Positions 9,188 through 16,440 of a DNA stretch of 64,000 nt are shown one piece after another. The stretch comes from Kutzneria buriramensis. GTDB taxonomy: Bacteria > Actinomycetota > Actinomycetes > Mycobacteriales > Pseudonocardiaceae. The position numbers and the translations under genes were made by a program. Position 1 is the first letter of the stretch. Each line of letters begins with the position of its first letter. The stretch is from contig NZ_CP144375.1 of assembly GCF_043575855.1 (NCBI RefSeq), positions 62,001 to 126,000 of the forward strand, in the 5' to 3' direction. The notes beneath the pieces were generated by a model. That model did not search any database. It had not been told where the DNA came from and saw only the letters and a list, made by a program, of their open reading frames with translations.

Positions 9188-9607
9188 TCAGACGTCACGC
9201 ATGTCGGCGCGCAGGGTGTGCGGCTCCTTGTCCCGGTCGGCAGGCAGGATGCCGAAGGCGACGATGCGCCGCGGGTGGATGCGGATGATGGCGCCGGGGA
9301 CGCGGCTGGCGCTGTCGGACGGGTCGGCGAGCGCCTCGCCGTCGCCGCGGATCTCCAGGCACCGCACCCGCCACGGGTCGGTGGAGACGATGTCGTCCAC
9401 GACGAACGCGACCCGCCCGTTGGCGGCCACGTTGCGGAACTTCCGGCTGGCGACCATGTTGTGGCCGCCGATGTCGATGGTGCCGGTCGCCGCGTTGTAC
9501 GAGAATCCGACCGGGCTCACCTGGAGCGTGCCGTCCGGCTTGGCGGTGGCGAGCCGGCCGAGCGGCTGCGCGGCGAGGTAGTCCAGCTCGGCGTCGGTGA
9601 AGGACAC
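9188..9607 (-). CDS. PPOX-class F420-dependent flavin/deazaflavin oxidoreductase
   Basis: 139 aa, split beta-barrel pyridoxamine-oxidase-like fold. The GTG at 9607 is chosen because it gives the family start SFTDAELDYLAAQPLGRLAT and has GGAAAGG upstream on its strand; a further in-frame start would add 16 residues with no family match. Family features are PDGTLQVSPVGF, IGGHNMVASRKFRNV (cofactor phosphate-binding region) and DPWRVRCLEIRGDGEAL. It probably binds F420 or FMN. First gene of a likely pair with the downstream P-loop kinase. The preceding spacer contains a large hairpin structure. Confidence 0.85.
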   Translation of the reverse strand: MSFTDAELDYLAAQPLGRLATAKPDGTLQVSPVGFSYNAATGTIDIGGHNMVASRKFRNVAANGRVAFVVDDIVSTDPWRVRCLEIRGDGEALADPSDSASRVPGAIIRIHPRRIVAFGILPADRDKEPHTLRADMRDV

Positions 9608-9690
9608 GATGGCCGACCTTTCCGTTGTGGTGGAGGCTGCGACCCCAGTCTGCAACCTCCACCATCCTGGAGATCAAGCTGTGTTTACGG

Positions 9691-9774
9691 CGCCGCCTTC
9701 GGCGTCGCGGCTCGGCCCCTCGGGCCCGCTGGCTTCGCTTGCTGGATTTCGCTCCGGGCAGCGGCGGGCCGAGC
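9691..9774. repeat. Complex GC-rich inverted-repeat element between two minus-strand genes
   Basis: The 195-base spacer between the membrane-protein gene and the PPOX gene folds on itself. A stem CGCCG-CCTT-CGGCG lies at 9691-9704, and outer arms GCTCGGCCC (9710-9718) and GGGCCGAGC (9766-9774) enclose further short palindromes (CGGGCCCG, GCTTCGCTTGC). It looks like a REP-type dispersed repeat or a strong terminator for the upstream gene. Only one copy is present in this window. Confidence 0.45.
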
Positions 9775-9802
9775 GACTCGGTCCGTTGCCGGTTGGTAGC
9801 TC

Positions 9803-10471
9803 TCAAGCCTCCGTGGACACCACCGCCGGCGTCGGGAACACGTCGCCGAGAATGGCCTCGCCCTTGGTCAGCCACGCCACCCCGAAGGACATCACCGCGA
9901 TCGACTCCAGCCACAGCTCGGGGTGGACGGGAGCCAGCGCGGCGTCGAAGAACTGGTGCACGGCGGCGATCGCCAGCAGGCACGCGATGATCACGATGCC
10001 GCACGTCAGGTAGAGCCGGTTGCGCTGGAGCTTGCGCTCGGTGGGCCCCATCTCGCTGGTCCGCCGGAACAGCACGATGGCGAAGAAGGCGATGGTGAGG
10101 AAGAAGATCGCGGCGAACACCAGGTGCAGCACGCCGATCACCTGAGCCGTGCTCGACGGGTGGTCCGGCGCGGTCGGGAACAGGCCGACGCCGATCGCGG
10201 CGACGCCGGCCACGTTGCCGGCGATGTCGTCGATGACGTCGTATCCGCGGTAGGACAACAGGAATGCCCCCACCGCGCACATGCTGCCGACGAACACGCC
10301 GCGCATGTCCGTCCAGAAGTAGGAGCTGATGGAGTCCTGGAGTCCGCCGCCGTCGACGATCAGCTTGCCGATGATCAGCACCGCCGGCAGCGCCGTGCCG
10401 ATCACGCCGATGGCACGCCGCAGGTACAGGTACGAGTGGACGAGAGTGTCCTCTGGGGATCGAGCGCTCAT
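9803..10471 (-). CDS. Polytopic membrane protein of unknown function
   Basis: 222 aa from the ATG at 10471 (MSARSPEDTLVHSYLYLRR). The frame is open much further upstream, but that extension is Arg/Gly-rich and not protein-like. About six membrane spans are visible (IGVIGTALPAVLIIG, FVGSMCAVGAFLLSY, IAGNVAGVAAIGVGLF, LVFAAIFFLTIAFFAIVLF, CGIVIIACLLAIAAVHQFF and a last span near SIAVMSFGVAWL). No catalytic motif is recognised. It is divergent from the VOC gene across a 160-base spacer that must carry both promoters. A hairpin-rich spacer follows its stop. Confidence 0.7.
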   Translation of the reverse strand: MSARSPEDTLVHSYLYLRRAIGVIGTALPAVLIIGKLIVDGGGLQDSISSYFWTDMRGVFVGSMCAVGAFLLSYRGYDVIDDIAGNVAGVAAIGVGLFPTAPDHPSSTAQVIGVLHLVFAAIFFLTIAFFAIVLFRRTSEMGPTERKLQRNRLYLTCGIVIIACLLAIAAVHQFFDAALAPVHPELWLESIAVMSFGVAWLTKGEAILGDVFPTPAVVSTEA

Positions 10472-10631
10472 GGCTGCCTCCGCGCAACGTCGCTGTAGGA
10501 GATGATCGGCGTGCCCGACCAGGGACCTTAGTCCTGACCTCGGGTTTTCACGTGATCGGCGGACACCACGCGTTGTCGGGCCCCGGTCCCGGTGCGAGGA
10601 TGGCGGCTGTTCCCGACCCAAGGAGCACCCC

Positions 10632-11042
10632 ATGGGCTCACTGCTCAACCCCTACATCAGCTTCGCCGGCGACGCCCGCCAGGCGCTGGAGTTCTACCAG
10701 GCCGTGTTCGGCGGCGAGCTGAGCCTGAACACCTTCGGCCAGTTCGGCCAGACCGGCGACGGCGCCGACCAGATCATGCACGGCCAGCTGACCACGCCCA
10801 GCGGCTACACGCTGATGGCGTCGGACACGCCGCCCGGCATGGCACACAACCCCGGCAACAACATCACCGTGAGCCTGTCCGGCGACGACGACGCGGAGCT
10901 GCGCGGCTACTGGGAGAAGCTGTGCGACGGCGGCACGGTGAACGTGCCGCTGGAGAAGCAGATGTGGGGCGCCGTGTTCGGCTCGTGCCAGGACAAGTTC
11001 GGCATCTACTGGATGGTGAACATCGCCGAGTGGCAGGGCTGA
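10632..11042 (+). CDS. VOC-superfamily (PhnB/3-demethylubiquinone-like glyoxalase) protein
   Basis: 136 aa, start ATG at 10632 with an AAGGAG ribosome site eight bases upstream. Typical of PhnB-like VOC proteins: LNPYISFAGDARQALEFYQAVFGGEL at the N-terminus, a central MHGQLTTPSGYTLMASD strand pair, and the C-terminal QDKFGIYWMVN. These proteins are two beta-alpha-beta-beta-beta modules that may bind a metal; most have no assigned substrate. Single gene, followed by the PadR operator and operon. Confidence 0.85.
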   Translation: MGSLLNPYISFAGDARQALEFYQAVFGGELSLNTFGQFGQTGDGADQIMHGQLTTPSGYTLMASDTPPGMAHNPGNNITVSLSGDDDAELRGYWEKLCDGGTVNVPLEKQMWGAVFGSCQDKFGIYWMVNIAEWQG

Positions 11043-11070
11043 CTCCGCGAAACCGGTTGCCATAGTCCGA

Positions 11071-11090
11071 TGATCGGTATATACCGATCA
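11071..11090. promoter_or_regulatory. Perfect 20-base palindrome, probable PadR operator
   Basis: TGATCGGTATATACCGATCA is identical to its own reverse complement over all 20 bases and ends one base before the GTG start of the padR-like gene. There is no Shine-Dalgarno sequence between it and the start. Its position fits autorepression by the PadR protein, and the central TATATA could double as part of the promoter of a leaderless message. Confidence 0.7.
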
Positions 11091-11091
11091 C

Positions 11092-11430
11092 GTGACTGAC
11101 GGCGCGCTGCGGGAGCCGACCTTCCTCGTCCTCACCGCGCTCGCCGCCGGACCCCGGCACGGCTACGGGATCCTGCTCGAGGTCGAGCAGATCTCCGCCG
11201 GCCGGGTCCGGCTGCGCGCGGGGACGCTGTACACCGCCCTGGACCGGCTCGTCGCCGACGACTGGGTGGCGGTGGACCGCGAGGAGGTGGTCGACGGCCG
11301 GCTGCGCCGCTACTACCGCCTGACCGACCAGGGGGCGGCCAGGCTGGCGACCGAAGTGGACCGGATGCGGGCCAACACCCGCGCCGCCGAGACGCGCCTG
11401 CGGGCGCGCTTTGCTGGAGGGACGGCGTGA
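11092..11430 (+). CDS. PadR-family transcriptional regulator
   Basis: 112 aa winged-helix repressor. The family signature is complete: PTFLVLTALAAGPRHGYGILLEVE (helix-turn-helix start), LRAGTLYTALDRLVADDWVA (recognition helix and wing) and GRLRRYYRLTDQG. A short C-terminal dimerisation helix follows (RMRANTRAAETRLRARF). The start GTG lies directly behind the palindromic operator and lacks a ribosome site, suggesting leaderless translation. The stop overlaps the start of the next gene (GTGA), so it is translationally coupled to the two membrane proteins it presumably controls. Confidence 0.92.
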   Translation: MTDGALREPTFLVLTALAAGPRHGYGILLEVEQISAGRVRLRAGTLYTALDRLVADDWVAVDREEVVDGRLRRYYRLTDQGAARLATEVDRMRANTRAAETRLRARFAGGTA

Positions 11431-11585
11431 GCGAGACCCAGGAGCGGCGCTTACGGCGGCTGCTCGCCCTGTACCCACGCGATCACCGCGAAGCCCACGG
11501 CGAGGAGATGCTGGGGGTGCTGCTGGACAGCTCCCCCGGCTGGCGCGACGGCCTGAACCTGGTCGGCGGCGCGATCGCGCTGCAC
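11421..11585 (+). repeat. Direct repeat, copy 1 (5' end of first duplicated membrane gene)
   Basis: The stretch from just before the start codon to 11549 matches 12347-12475 with three mismatches, and a weaker match continues to about 11585. The remainder of the two genes has diverged strongly. This suggests gene conversion or selection on the N-terminal part only. Confidence 0.85.
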
Positions 11586-12356
11586 GCACGCCGGCTGCTC
11601 GGACTGGACGGCGGTGTCAACCGGCGCGACGTGCTGGCAGTGGTCGGCCTGCTGGGCCCGCTCATGATCCTGACCGCCGCCGTCGGCGACCTGCACGAAG
11701 TCGCGTGGTTCACCAAGAACGGCGGGCTCGCGGACATGCCGCTGTCGCAGGTCCCGGACGCGCCGGTGTGGGCGGTCTGGCTGGTGGTGGCGGGGCTCGT
11801 TCTGTTCGGCCTGCGCCGGACCGCCGCGGTCTTCGCCTGGCTGGCCGACATCGTGCACCTCGTGATCCCCTATAAGGCCAGCAACTGGACGTGGAGCTAC
11901 GAGAGCAAGGGCTGGCTGCTGCTCGGCCTGGTCACCGCGATCGCCCTGACGTGGTCGGCCGGTCCGGCGCGCGGCCGGAAGCTGGTCGGCCGCCGCGGCA
12001 TCGTCCTCACCCTCGCAACTGTCGCCGTGGCGATGTCGTGCCAGCTCTTCGCGCCGCGTTTCGTCATGATCGGCCGCTGGCCGCTCGACATGTCGGAGTG
12101 GCTGGTCTACCTCGCGCTGGCGGGCGGCGCGTGCCTCGCCTGCCGGTCGGTTCCAAACCGTAGGACGGGCCGGCGTGCGGCATTCGTGCTCGCGCTGCCG
12201 GCCGTGGCCTTCGCGCTGGAGTACGTCGAAGTGACGATCATCGGCCCGCCGCTGTACTGGGTGCCGGCCGTCGAGGCAACCGTGCTCTACGGCATTCCGG
12301 TCCTGTTGGTGTTGGCCGGCAATGGAGTTCTCCGTCCAATCAGGAGGACGGCGTGA
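11427..12356 (+). CDS. Membrane protein of the PadR operon, copy 1
   Basis: 309 aa. A cytoplasmic N-terminal segment of about 60 residues (MSETQERRLRRLLALYPRDH, then EEMLGVLLD) is followed by about eight membrane spans, for example DVLAVVGLLGPLMILTAAV, VWAVWLVVAGLVLFGL and GWLLLGLVTAIALTW. The N-terminal segment is typical of unnamed membrane proteins encoded next to PadR regulators in actinomycetes. Possible efflux or membrane-stress role, but no transporter motif is seen. It overlaps padR by 4 bases and the next gene by 4 bases, giving a tightly coupled three-gene operon. Confidence 0.8.
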   Translation: MSETQERRLRRLLALYPRDHREAHGEEMLGVLLDSSPGWRDGLNLVGGAIALHARRLLGLDGGVNRRDVLAVVGLLGPLMILTAAVGDLHEVAWFTKNGGLADMPLSQVPDAPVWAVWLVVAGLVLFGLRRTAAVFAWLADIVHLVIPYKASNWTWSYESKGWLLLGLVTAIALTWSAGPARGRKLVGRRGIVLTLATVAVAMSCQLFAPRFVMIGRWPLDMSEWLVYLALAGGACLACRSVPNRRTGRRAAFVLALPAVAFALEYVEVTIIGPPLYWVPAVEATVLYGIPVLLVLAGNGVLRPIRRTA

Positions 12357-12511
12357 GCGAGACCCAGGAGCGGCGCTTACGGCGACTGCTCGCCCTGTAC
12401 CCACGCGATCACCGCGAACGCCACGGCGAGGAGATGCTGGGGGTGCTGCTGGACAGCTCCCCCGGCTGGCGCGACGCCGTCGACCTGGTCGGCGGCGCGA
12501 TCGCCCTGCAC
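12347..12511 (+). repeat. Direct repeat, copy 2 (5' end of second duplicated membrane gene)
   Basis: Partner of the repeat at 11421-11585. The first 129 bases differ at only three positions; sequence after about codon 60 diverges. Confidence 0.85.
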
Positions 12512-13252
12512 CTGCGCCGCCTGTTCGGTCTGGACGGCCAGGTGCGGCGTCGGGACGTGCTGTCGGTCGTGAGCCTGCTGGGCCCGATCGTCATCCTGGC
12601 CGGGGCGGCGGCCGACGTCCGCGAGGCGGCCTGGTGGCTCCTGCACGACAATATGGAGCCGCTGCCGACCTGGTACGTCCCGGACGCGCCCGCCTGGGGC
12701 GCCTGGCTGGTGGTGGCGTTCCTGGCGTTCTTCGGCCAGCGGCGGGCGGCAGCGGTGTCGGCATGGCTGGCGCTGGGTGCGTTCGTGGTCGTCACCCCCA
12801 TCCTGAGCCAGGGCTACCTGCTGCGCTCCGCGGGGGCGGGCTACCTGGTGCTGGGCGCGTTCACGGCGGTCGCGCTCACCTGGTCGCCGGGACCGGTTCA
12901 CGGTCGGATGCTGGCCGGGAAGTGGGCTGTGCCGCTCGCCTTCGGCGGCGACGCGCTGGTGTTGGCCGCCATGGTCTTGCACAGCATGATGTTCGCGTGG
13001 TGGCTGGCCTTCGCCGCGATGGCGCTCACCGCGCACCTCGCCTGCCGCGCGGTGCGTGACCGCCGGATCGGGCGACGGGCGGCGCTCGTGCTGGCGCTGC
13101 CGCCCGTCACCTTCATCGTCGAAGCGTTCGCCGGCCCCTGGGCGTACGGGAATCCGTACCTCAGGGACATCGCCTTCTACGGTCTGCCCACGCTGATCGT
13201 GTTGCTGGGCATGGGGATTCTCCGCCCGGTCAGGAGGCGGCAGCCGAGCTGA
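12353..13252 (+). CDS. Membrane protein of the PadR operon, copy 2
   Basis: 299 aa tandem paralogue of the preceding protein. The first ~45 residues are nearly identical (one charge change, EAHG to ERHG) while the membrane part keeps only the pattern of about eight spans and short blocks such as ALTWSPGPVHGR matching ALTWSAGPARGR. Start GTG within the stop of copy 1 (GTGA). Its final 23 bases overlap the 3' end of the convergent hydrolase gene. Function unknown; the pair might form a heteromeric membrane complex. Confidence 0.8.
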   Translation: MSETQERRLRRLLALYPRDHRERHGEEMLGVLLDSSPGWRDAVDLVGGAIALHLRRLFGLDGQVRRRDVLSVVSLLGPIVILAGAAADVREAAWWLLHDNMEPLPTWYVPDAPAWGAWLVVAFLAFFGQRRAAAVSAWLALGAFVVVTPILSQGYLLRSAGAGYLVLGAFTAVALTWSPGPVHGRMLAGKWAVPLAFGGDALVLAAMVLHSMMFAWWLAFAAMALTAHLACRAVRDRRIGRRAALVLALPPVTFIVEAFAGPWAYGNPYLRDIAFYGLPTLIVLLGMGILRPVRRRQPS

Positions 13253-14021
13253 GGAGCTCGTGCAGCTGCGCGGCGAACTCGACCGGATGTTGGAGGTAGC
13301 CGAGGTGGCCGCCAGGGAACTCCACGACGTCCACGCCGAGCCGGTCGGACAGCACCTCGTTCGGCCGGTACGGCAGGAGCCCGCGCGACTCGACACCACT
13401 GGCCAGCACGAGCTTGCCCTTGCTGTCGGCGAGCGCGTCCAGGTCGAGCTCGTGCCGGGGGTACTGGCGCAGCTCGTGCTCCATCCAGAACGACACGTTG
13501 AACGCCATCCGCTCGAACATCTCCCGCACGACCGGCGGCAGCTCGGCCGCGGGCGGCGTCGGGGCCTCGCCGCCCAGGCCGACCTCCTTGCGGAACAACG
13601 CCATCGCCACGTCCGGGCCATCACTGCGGAACAGGTCGTAGACGCGGTCCATCCGGGCCAGCCAGTCGTCGCGGTCCGGCAGCACGGAGATCAGCGGCGG
13701 CTCGTGCGGCACGGCCAGTTGCACCGCCGACGGGTACTTCGCCAGCAGCTCCAGCGTGACGATCGCGCCGGAGCTGCTGCCGACCACGTAGCCGGGCTCG
13801 TCGCCCAGCAGCTCCCGCGCGTCCTCGACGTCGGCGGCCAGGCGGTCGGCCGGGATCGCGTCGATCGGGCTGCGGGCGAAGCCGGCACGGTCGTACAGCA
13901 CCACCGTGTACCGGTCGGCCAGCTGCGCCGCCGCCTGCTCGAACACGGTGCTGTCGCCGTTGCCGCCGACGACGAACAGCAGCGTCGGTCCGCTGCCGAT
14001 TCTCTTGGTGTACAAGCTCAC
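13230..14021 (-). CDS. Alpha/beta hydrolase
   Basis: 263 aa. The GTG at 14021 lies in the stop of the TetR gene (GTGA) and gives SLYTKRIGSGPTLLFVVGGNGDS, the usual start of an alpha/beta hydrolase with its HGG-like oxyanion loop. The nucleophile elbow is GSSSGA (Ser at about residue 95), a probable acid Asp follows in the C-terminal third, and the catalytic His is in GGHLGYLQHP near the end. Soluble, no signal peptide. Translational coupling to the TetR regulator suggests that the regulator senses a substrate or product of the hydrolase. Substrate unknown. Confidence 0.85.
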   Translation of the reverse strand: MSLYTKRIGSGPTLLFVVGGNGDSTVFEQAAAQLADRYTVVLYDRAGFARSPIDAIPADRLAADVEDARELLGDEPGYVVGSSSGAIVTLELLAKYPSAVQLAVPHEPPLISVLPDRDDWLARMDRVYDLFRSDGPDVAMALFRKEVGLGGEAPTPPAAELPPVVREMFERMAFNVSFWMEHELRQYPRHELDLDALADSKGKLVLASGVESRGLLPYRPNEVLSDRLGVDVVEFPGGHLGYLQHPVEFAAQLHELLSSAAAS

Positions 14022-14599
14022 CGAATCCCCCTCAACTGCTCGAGCGCCGTCTCCAGCAGGCCGAGCAGCGGCACCGGAGGGTCCGCCCGCAGCCAGTGGT
14101 CGGACGCCACCTGGGTGGCGGCGGCGACCGCCGCCGCCAGGATCTCCGGATACATGCCGTGGTCGCCCTCGCCGAGCCGCGCCGCGATCGCGTCGGTCAG
14201 GGCCTGCCGCATCTTCACGTACGACTTGAGCAGCTCGCCGGACATCGCCGGCGCGGACAGCACCGGCCGCAGGCCGGCCAGCCATTCGGGCTGCGGGACG
14301 GACCCGGCCTCCGCGTGCACCGCCAGCACGGCGGCGGTGATCGCATCCCACAGCGGCTCGTCGGCCGGGCGGTCCAGCAGCACCTCGCCGACCCGGTGGA
14401 TGCGGTCGGCCGCGCGGGAGGTGATCGCCTCGTACTTGCTGGAGAAGTAGTTGTTGAACGTCCGGGGCGAGACCCCGGCGGCGTTGGCGATGTCCTCGAC
14501 CAGCACGTTGTCCAGCCCGCGCTCGACGGCCAGCGACAGCGCGGCCCAGCTCAGCGCCTCGCGGGTGGCCTGCTTCTTGCGCTCACGGAGACCGGACAC
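14018..14599 (-). CDS. TetR-family transcriptional regulator
   Basis: 193 aa, GTG start. The N-terminal HTH reads RKKQATREALSWAAL, then NVLVEDIANAAGVSPRTFNNYFSSKYEAI, a full TetR DNA-binding domain (residues ~8-55). The C-terminal ligand domain is Ala/Leu-rich and diverged. It sits upstream of, and overlaps by 4 bases, the hydrolase gene. A small inverted repeat directly upstream is a candidate operator. Its gene is also on the same strand as the upstream GNAT gene, 34 bases away. Confidence 0.92.
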   Translation of the reverse strand: MSGLRERKKQATREALSWAALSLAVERGLDNVLVEDIANAAGVSPRTFNNYFSSKYEAITSRAADRIHRVGEVLLDRPADEPLWDAITAAVLAVHAEAGSVPQPEWLAGLRPVLSAPAMSGELLKSYVKMRQALTDAIAARLGEGDHGMYPEILAAAVAAATQVASDHWLRADPPVPLLGLLETALEQLRGIR

Positions 14600-14618
14600 C
14601 CGCCCACCATAGCAAAAG

Positions 14619-14633
14619 TTGCGGGCCGCGCAA
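14619..14633. promoter_or_regulatory. Candidate TetR operator
   Basis: TTGCG-GGCCG-CGCAA, a perfect 5-base inverted repeat with a 5-base spacer about 20 bases upstream of the TetR start and embedded in the AT-rich stretch AAAAGTTGC...CAATTATTT. The position suits autorepression. No experimental support is visible. Confidence 0.4.
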
Positions 14634-15158
14634 TTATTTCCGGAGCAGGTTGCGGGCGGCGGCCTTCAGCGTGACCACGCGGGTGACGGCGCCGTCCTCG
14701 CCGGTCACGTCCCGCACCACCTCGAAGCCGGCCTTGCGCGCCATGGCCAGCGACCGGGTGTTGGCGGCGTTCACGCAGCCGTGCACGGCGTCCAGGCACA
14801 GGTCGTCGAAGCCGTAGTCGACGACCCGGTACGAGAGCTCGGTGCCCAGGCCCATGTGCCAGACGTCGCGGACCAGCGCGCAGATCAGCTCGTGCCCGTC
14901 GACGTTGCCGGTGCGCTTCAGCTCGGCGTGGCCGACGTAGCGGCCGTCCAGCCGCACCGCCCACACGTCGAACATGTTGTTCGGGTACACCTCGGTGAAC
15001 AGCAGCGCGAAGAGCGATCTGATCGTCTCCTCGGGCTGCCGTTCCTGACCCATCCACTTGCAGACCTCCTCGTCGCGTAACAGCGCGACGAAGTCGTTCT
15101 CGTCCTCGGGTGCGTACGGCGTCAGCAGAAGGCGCTCGGAGCGCAGGGTGGGAGTCAC
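14634..15158 (-). CDS. GNAT-family N-acetyltransferase (RimJ/RimL-like)
   Basis: 174 aa, GTG start. Ribosomal-protein-type GNAT pattern: LRSERLLLTPYAPEDENDFVALL at the N-terminus, an acetyl-CoA segment VWHMGLGTELSYRVVDYGFDD (motif A region with a degenerate Q/RxxGxG/A), and VNAANTRSLAMARKAGFEVV (motif B), all in order. The acceptor amine is unknown; members act on proteins or small molecules, some on antibiotics. It lies between the TetR gene and the 3' end of the NRPS operon, 82 bases from the P450 stop. Whether it belongs to the peptide cluster is open. Confidence 0.85.
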   Translation of the reverse strand: MTPTLRSERLLLTPYAPEDENDFVALLRDEEVCKWMGQERQPEETIRSLFALLFTEVYPNNMFDVWAVRLDGRYVGHAELKRTGNVDGHELICALVRDVWHMGLGTELSYRVVDYGFDDLCLDAVHGCVNAANTRSLAMARKAGFEVVRDVTGEDGAVTRVVTLKAAARNLLRK

Positions 15159-15240
15159 GACGAAACGCTATCCGCGCGCCGAAATCGCGGCAATCATCCC
15201 ATCGTGCAAGGAAAACACCCGACGGGGTGAGTAACGAGGG

Positions 15241-16440
15241 TCAGCGCGGGACCACGTCCACCGGCAGCTTTCGGACACTCACGATCATCGCCGGATTCTG
15301 GAACTCCACCGGCTCGCTCCGGGCCACGGAAAGCCCAGCATAGCGCCGGTTGAGCGCCTCGAAGGCGATCCGCCCCTCCATCCGCGCCAGCGGCGTGCCG
15401 AGGCAGAAGTGGATGCCGTGGCCGAATGTCAGATGCGGATTCGGCGTACGGGTGAAGTCGAAGCTCTCGGCGTCGGCGAAAACGCGTGGATCCCGGTTCG
15501 CGGACGCGATGTTGGCCATGATGATCGAATTGGCGGGAATCGTGCGGCCGCCCAGTTCCACCTCCGTCGTGGTGCGCCGGCCGAGCTCGTTGAACGGGGG
15601 CAGGCAGCGCAGCACCTCCTCCAGCGCCACCGGAATGCCCGACGGGTCCTCGCGCAGCGCCGCGGCCGCCGCGGGGTGCCGGTCGAGGCTGATGGTGGCG
15701 TTGCCGATGAGCGCGGTGGTGGTGATGTGCCCGGCGACCAGCAGCAGCGCCACGAAGCCGACCATCTCCTGGTCGGCCAGGCTCTCGCCGTCCACCGAGG
15801 CCCGGCACAGCTTGCTGGTCAGACCGTCGCTGGGGTTGGCGCGGTGGTACTTGATGTGCGCCAGCATGTACTCGTTCATCTCGCGGATGGTCGGCGCGAT
15901 CATCTGAAGCGCCGCCTCGATCTCCGCCATGGTCGAGTTCTCGGTCAGCTGGTCGCCGCTGAACAGCACCTTCGCCCACTTCTCGAACAGCTCCCGGTCC
16001 TGCGCCGGGATGCCGAGCAGCTCGGCGATCACCAGGATCGGCAGCGGATAGGCCAGCGCCTCCACCAGGTCGAACCGCCGCTGCCCGGCGACGGCGTCCA
16101 GCAGCTCCTCGGTGATCTGGTGGATCCGCGGCTCCAGGCCGGCCACCGTGCGCGGGGTGAAGGCCTGGCTCACCAGCGTGCGCAGCTTGCGGTGGTTGGG
16201 CGGGTCCATGGTGAGGAACATGCCGGTGCGGAACGCCTCGAAGTCCTCCTGCACGGGGGCCAGCCCGGAGAAGTCGCTGGAGAACGTGCCCGGCTCGGAC
16301 AGCACGCGGGAGACGGTGGCGTGGTCGAGCAGCCGCCACATCCCGTTCTCCTCGTCGAGGTAGACGGGCTCGACGCCGCGCCGGTCGATCCAGTGGTCCA
16401 GGCGTTCCTCGAAGGCGTAGCGGGGCGGCGCGAGGGTCAT
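15241..16440 (-). CDS. Cytochrome P450, last gene of the NRPS operon
   Basis: 399 aa bacterial P450. The heme-binding loop is FGHGIHFCLGTPLAR with ligand Cys346. The K-helix ExxR is EEVLR (about residues 274-278). The I-helix reads VAGHITTT (236-242): the usual Glu/Asp before Thr is Ile, a variant found in some secondary-metabolism P450s of actinomycetes. The ATG at 16440 overlaps the stop of the MFS gene (ATGA), so it is coupled to the operon. Probable role: oxidation of the peptide or of an amino acid held on a carrier domain. Redox partners are not encoded in this window. Confidence 0.93.
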   Translation of the reverse strand: MTLAPPRYAFEERLDHWIDRRGVEPVYLDEENGMWRLLDHATVSRVLSEPGTFSSDFSGLAPVQEDFEAFRTGMFLTMDPPNHRKLRTLVSQAFTPRTVAGLEPRIHQITEELLDAVAGQRRFDLVEALAYPLPILVIAELLGIPAQDRELFEKWAKVLFSGDQLTENSTMAEIEAALQMIAPTIREMNEYMLAHIKYHRANPSDGLTSKLCRASVDGESLADQEMVGFVALLLVAGHITTTALIGNATISLDRHPAAAAALREDPSGIPVALEEVLRCLPPFNELGRRTTTEVELGGRTIPANSIIMANIASANRDPRVFADAESFDFTRTPNPHLTFGHGIHFCLGTPLARMEGRIAFEALNRRYAGLSVARSEPVEFQNPAMIVSVRKLPVDVVPR

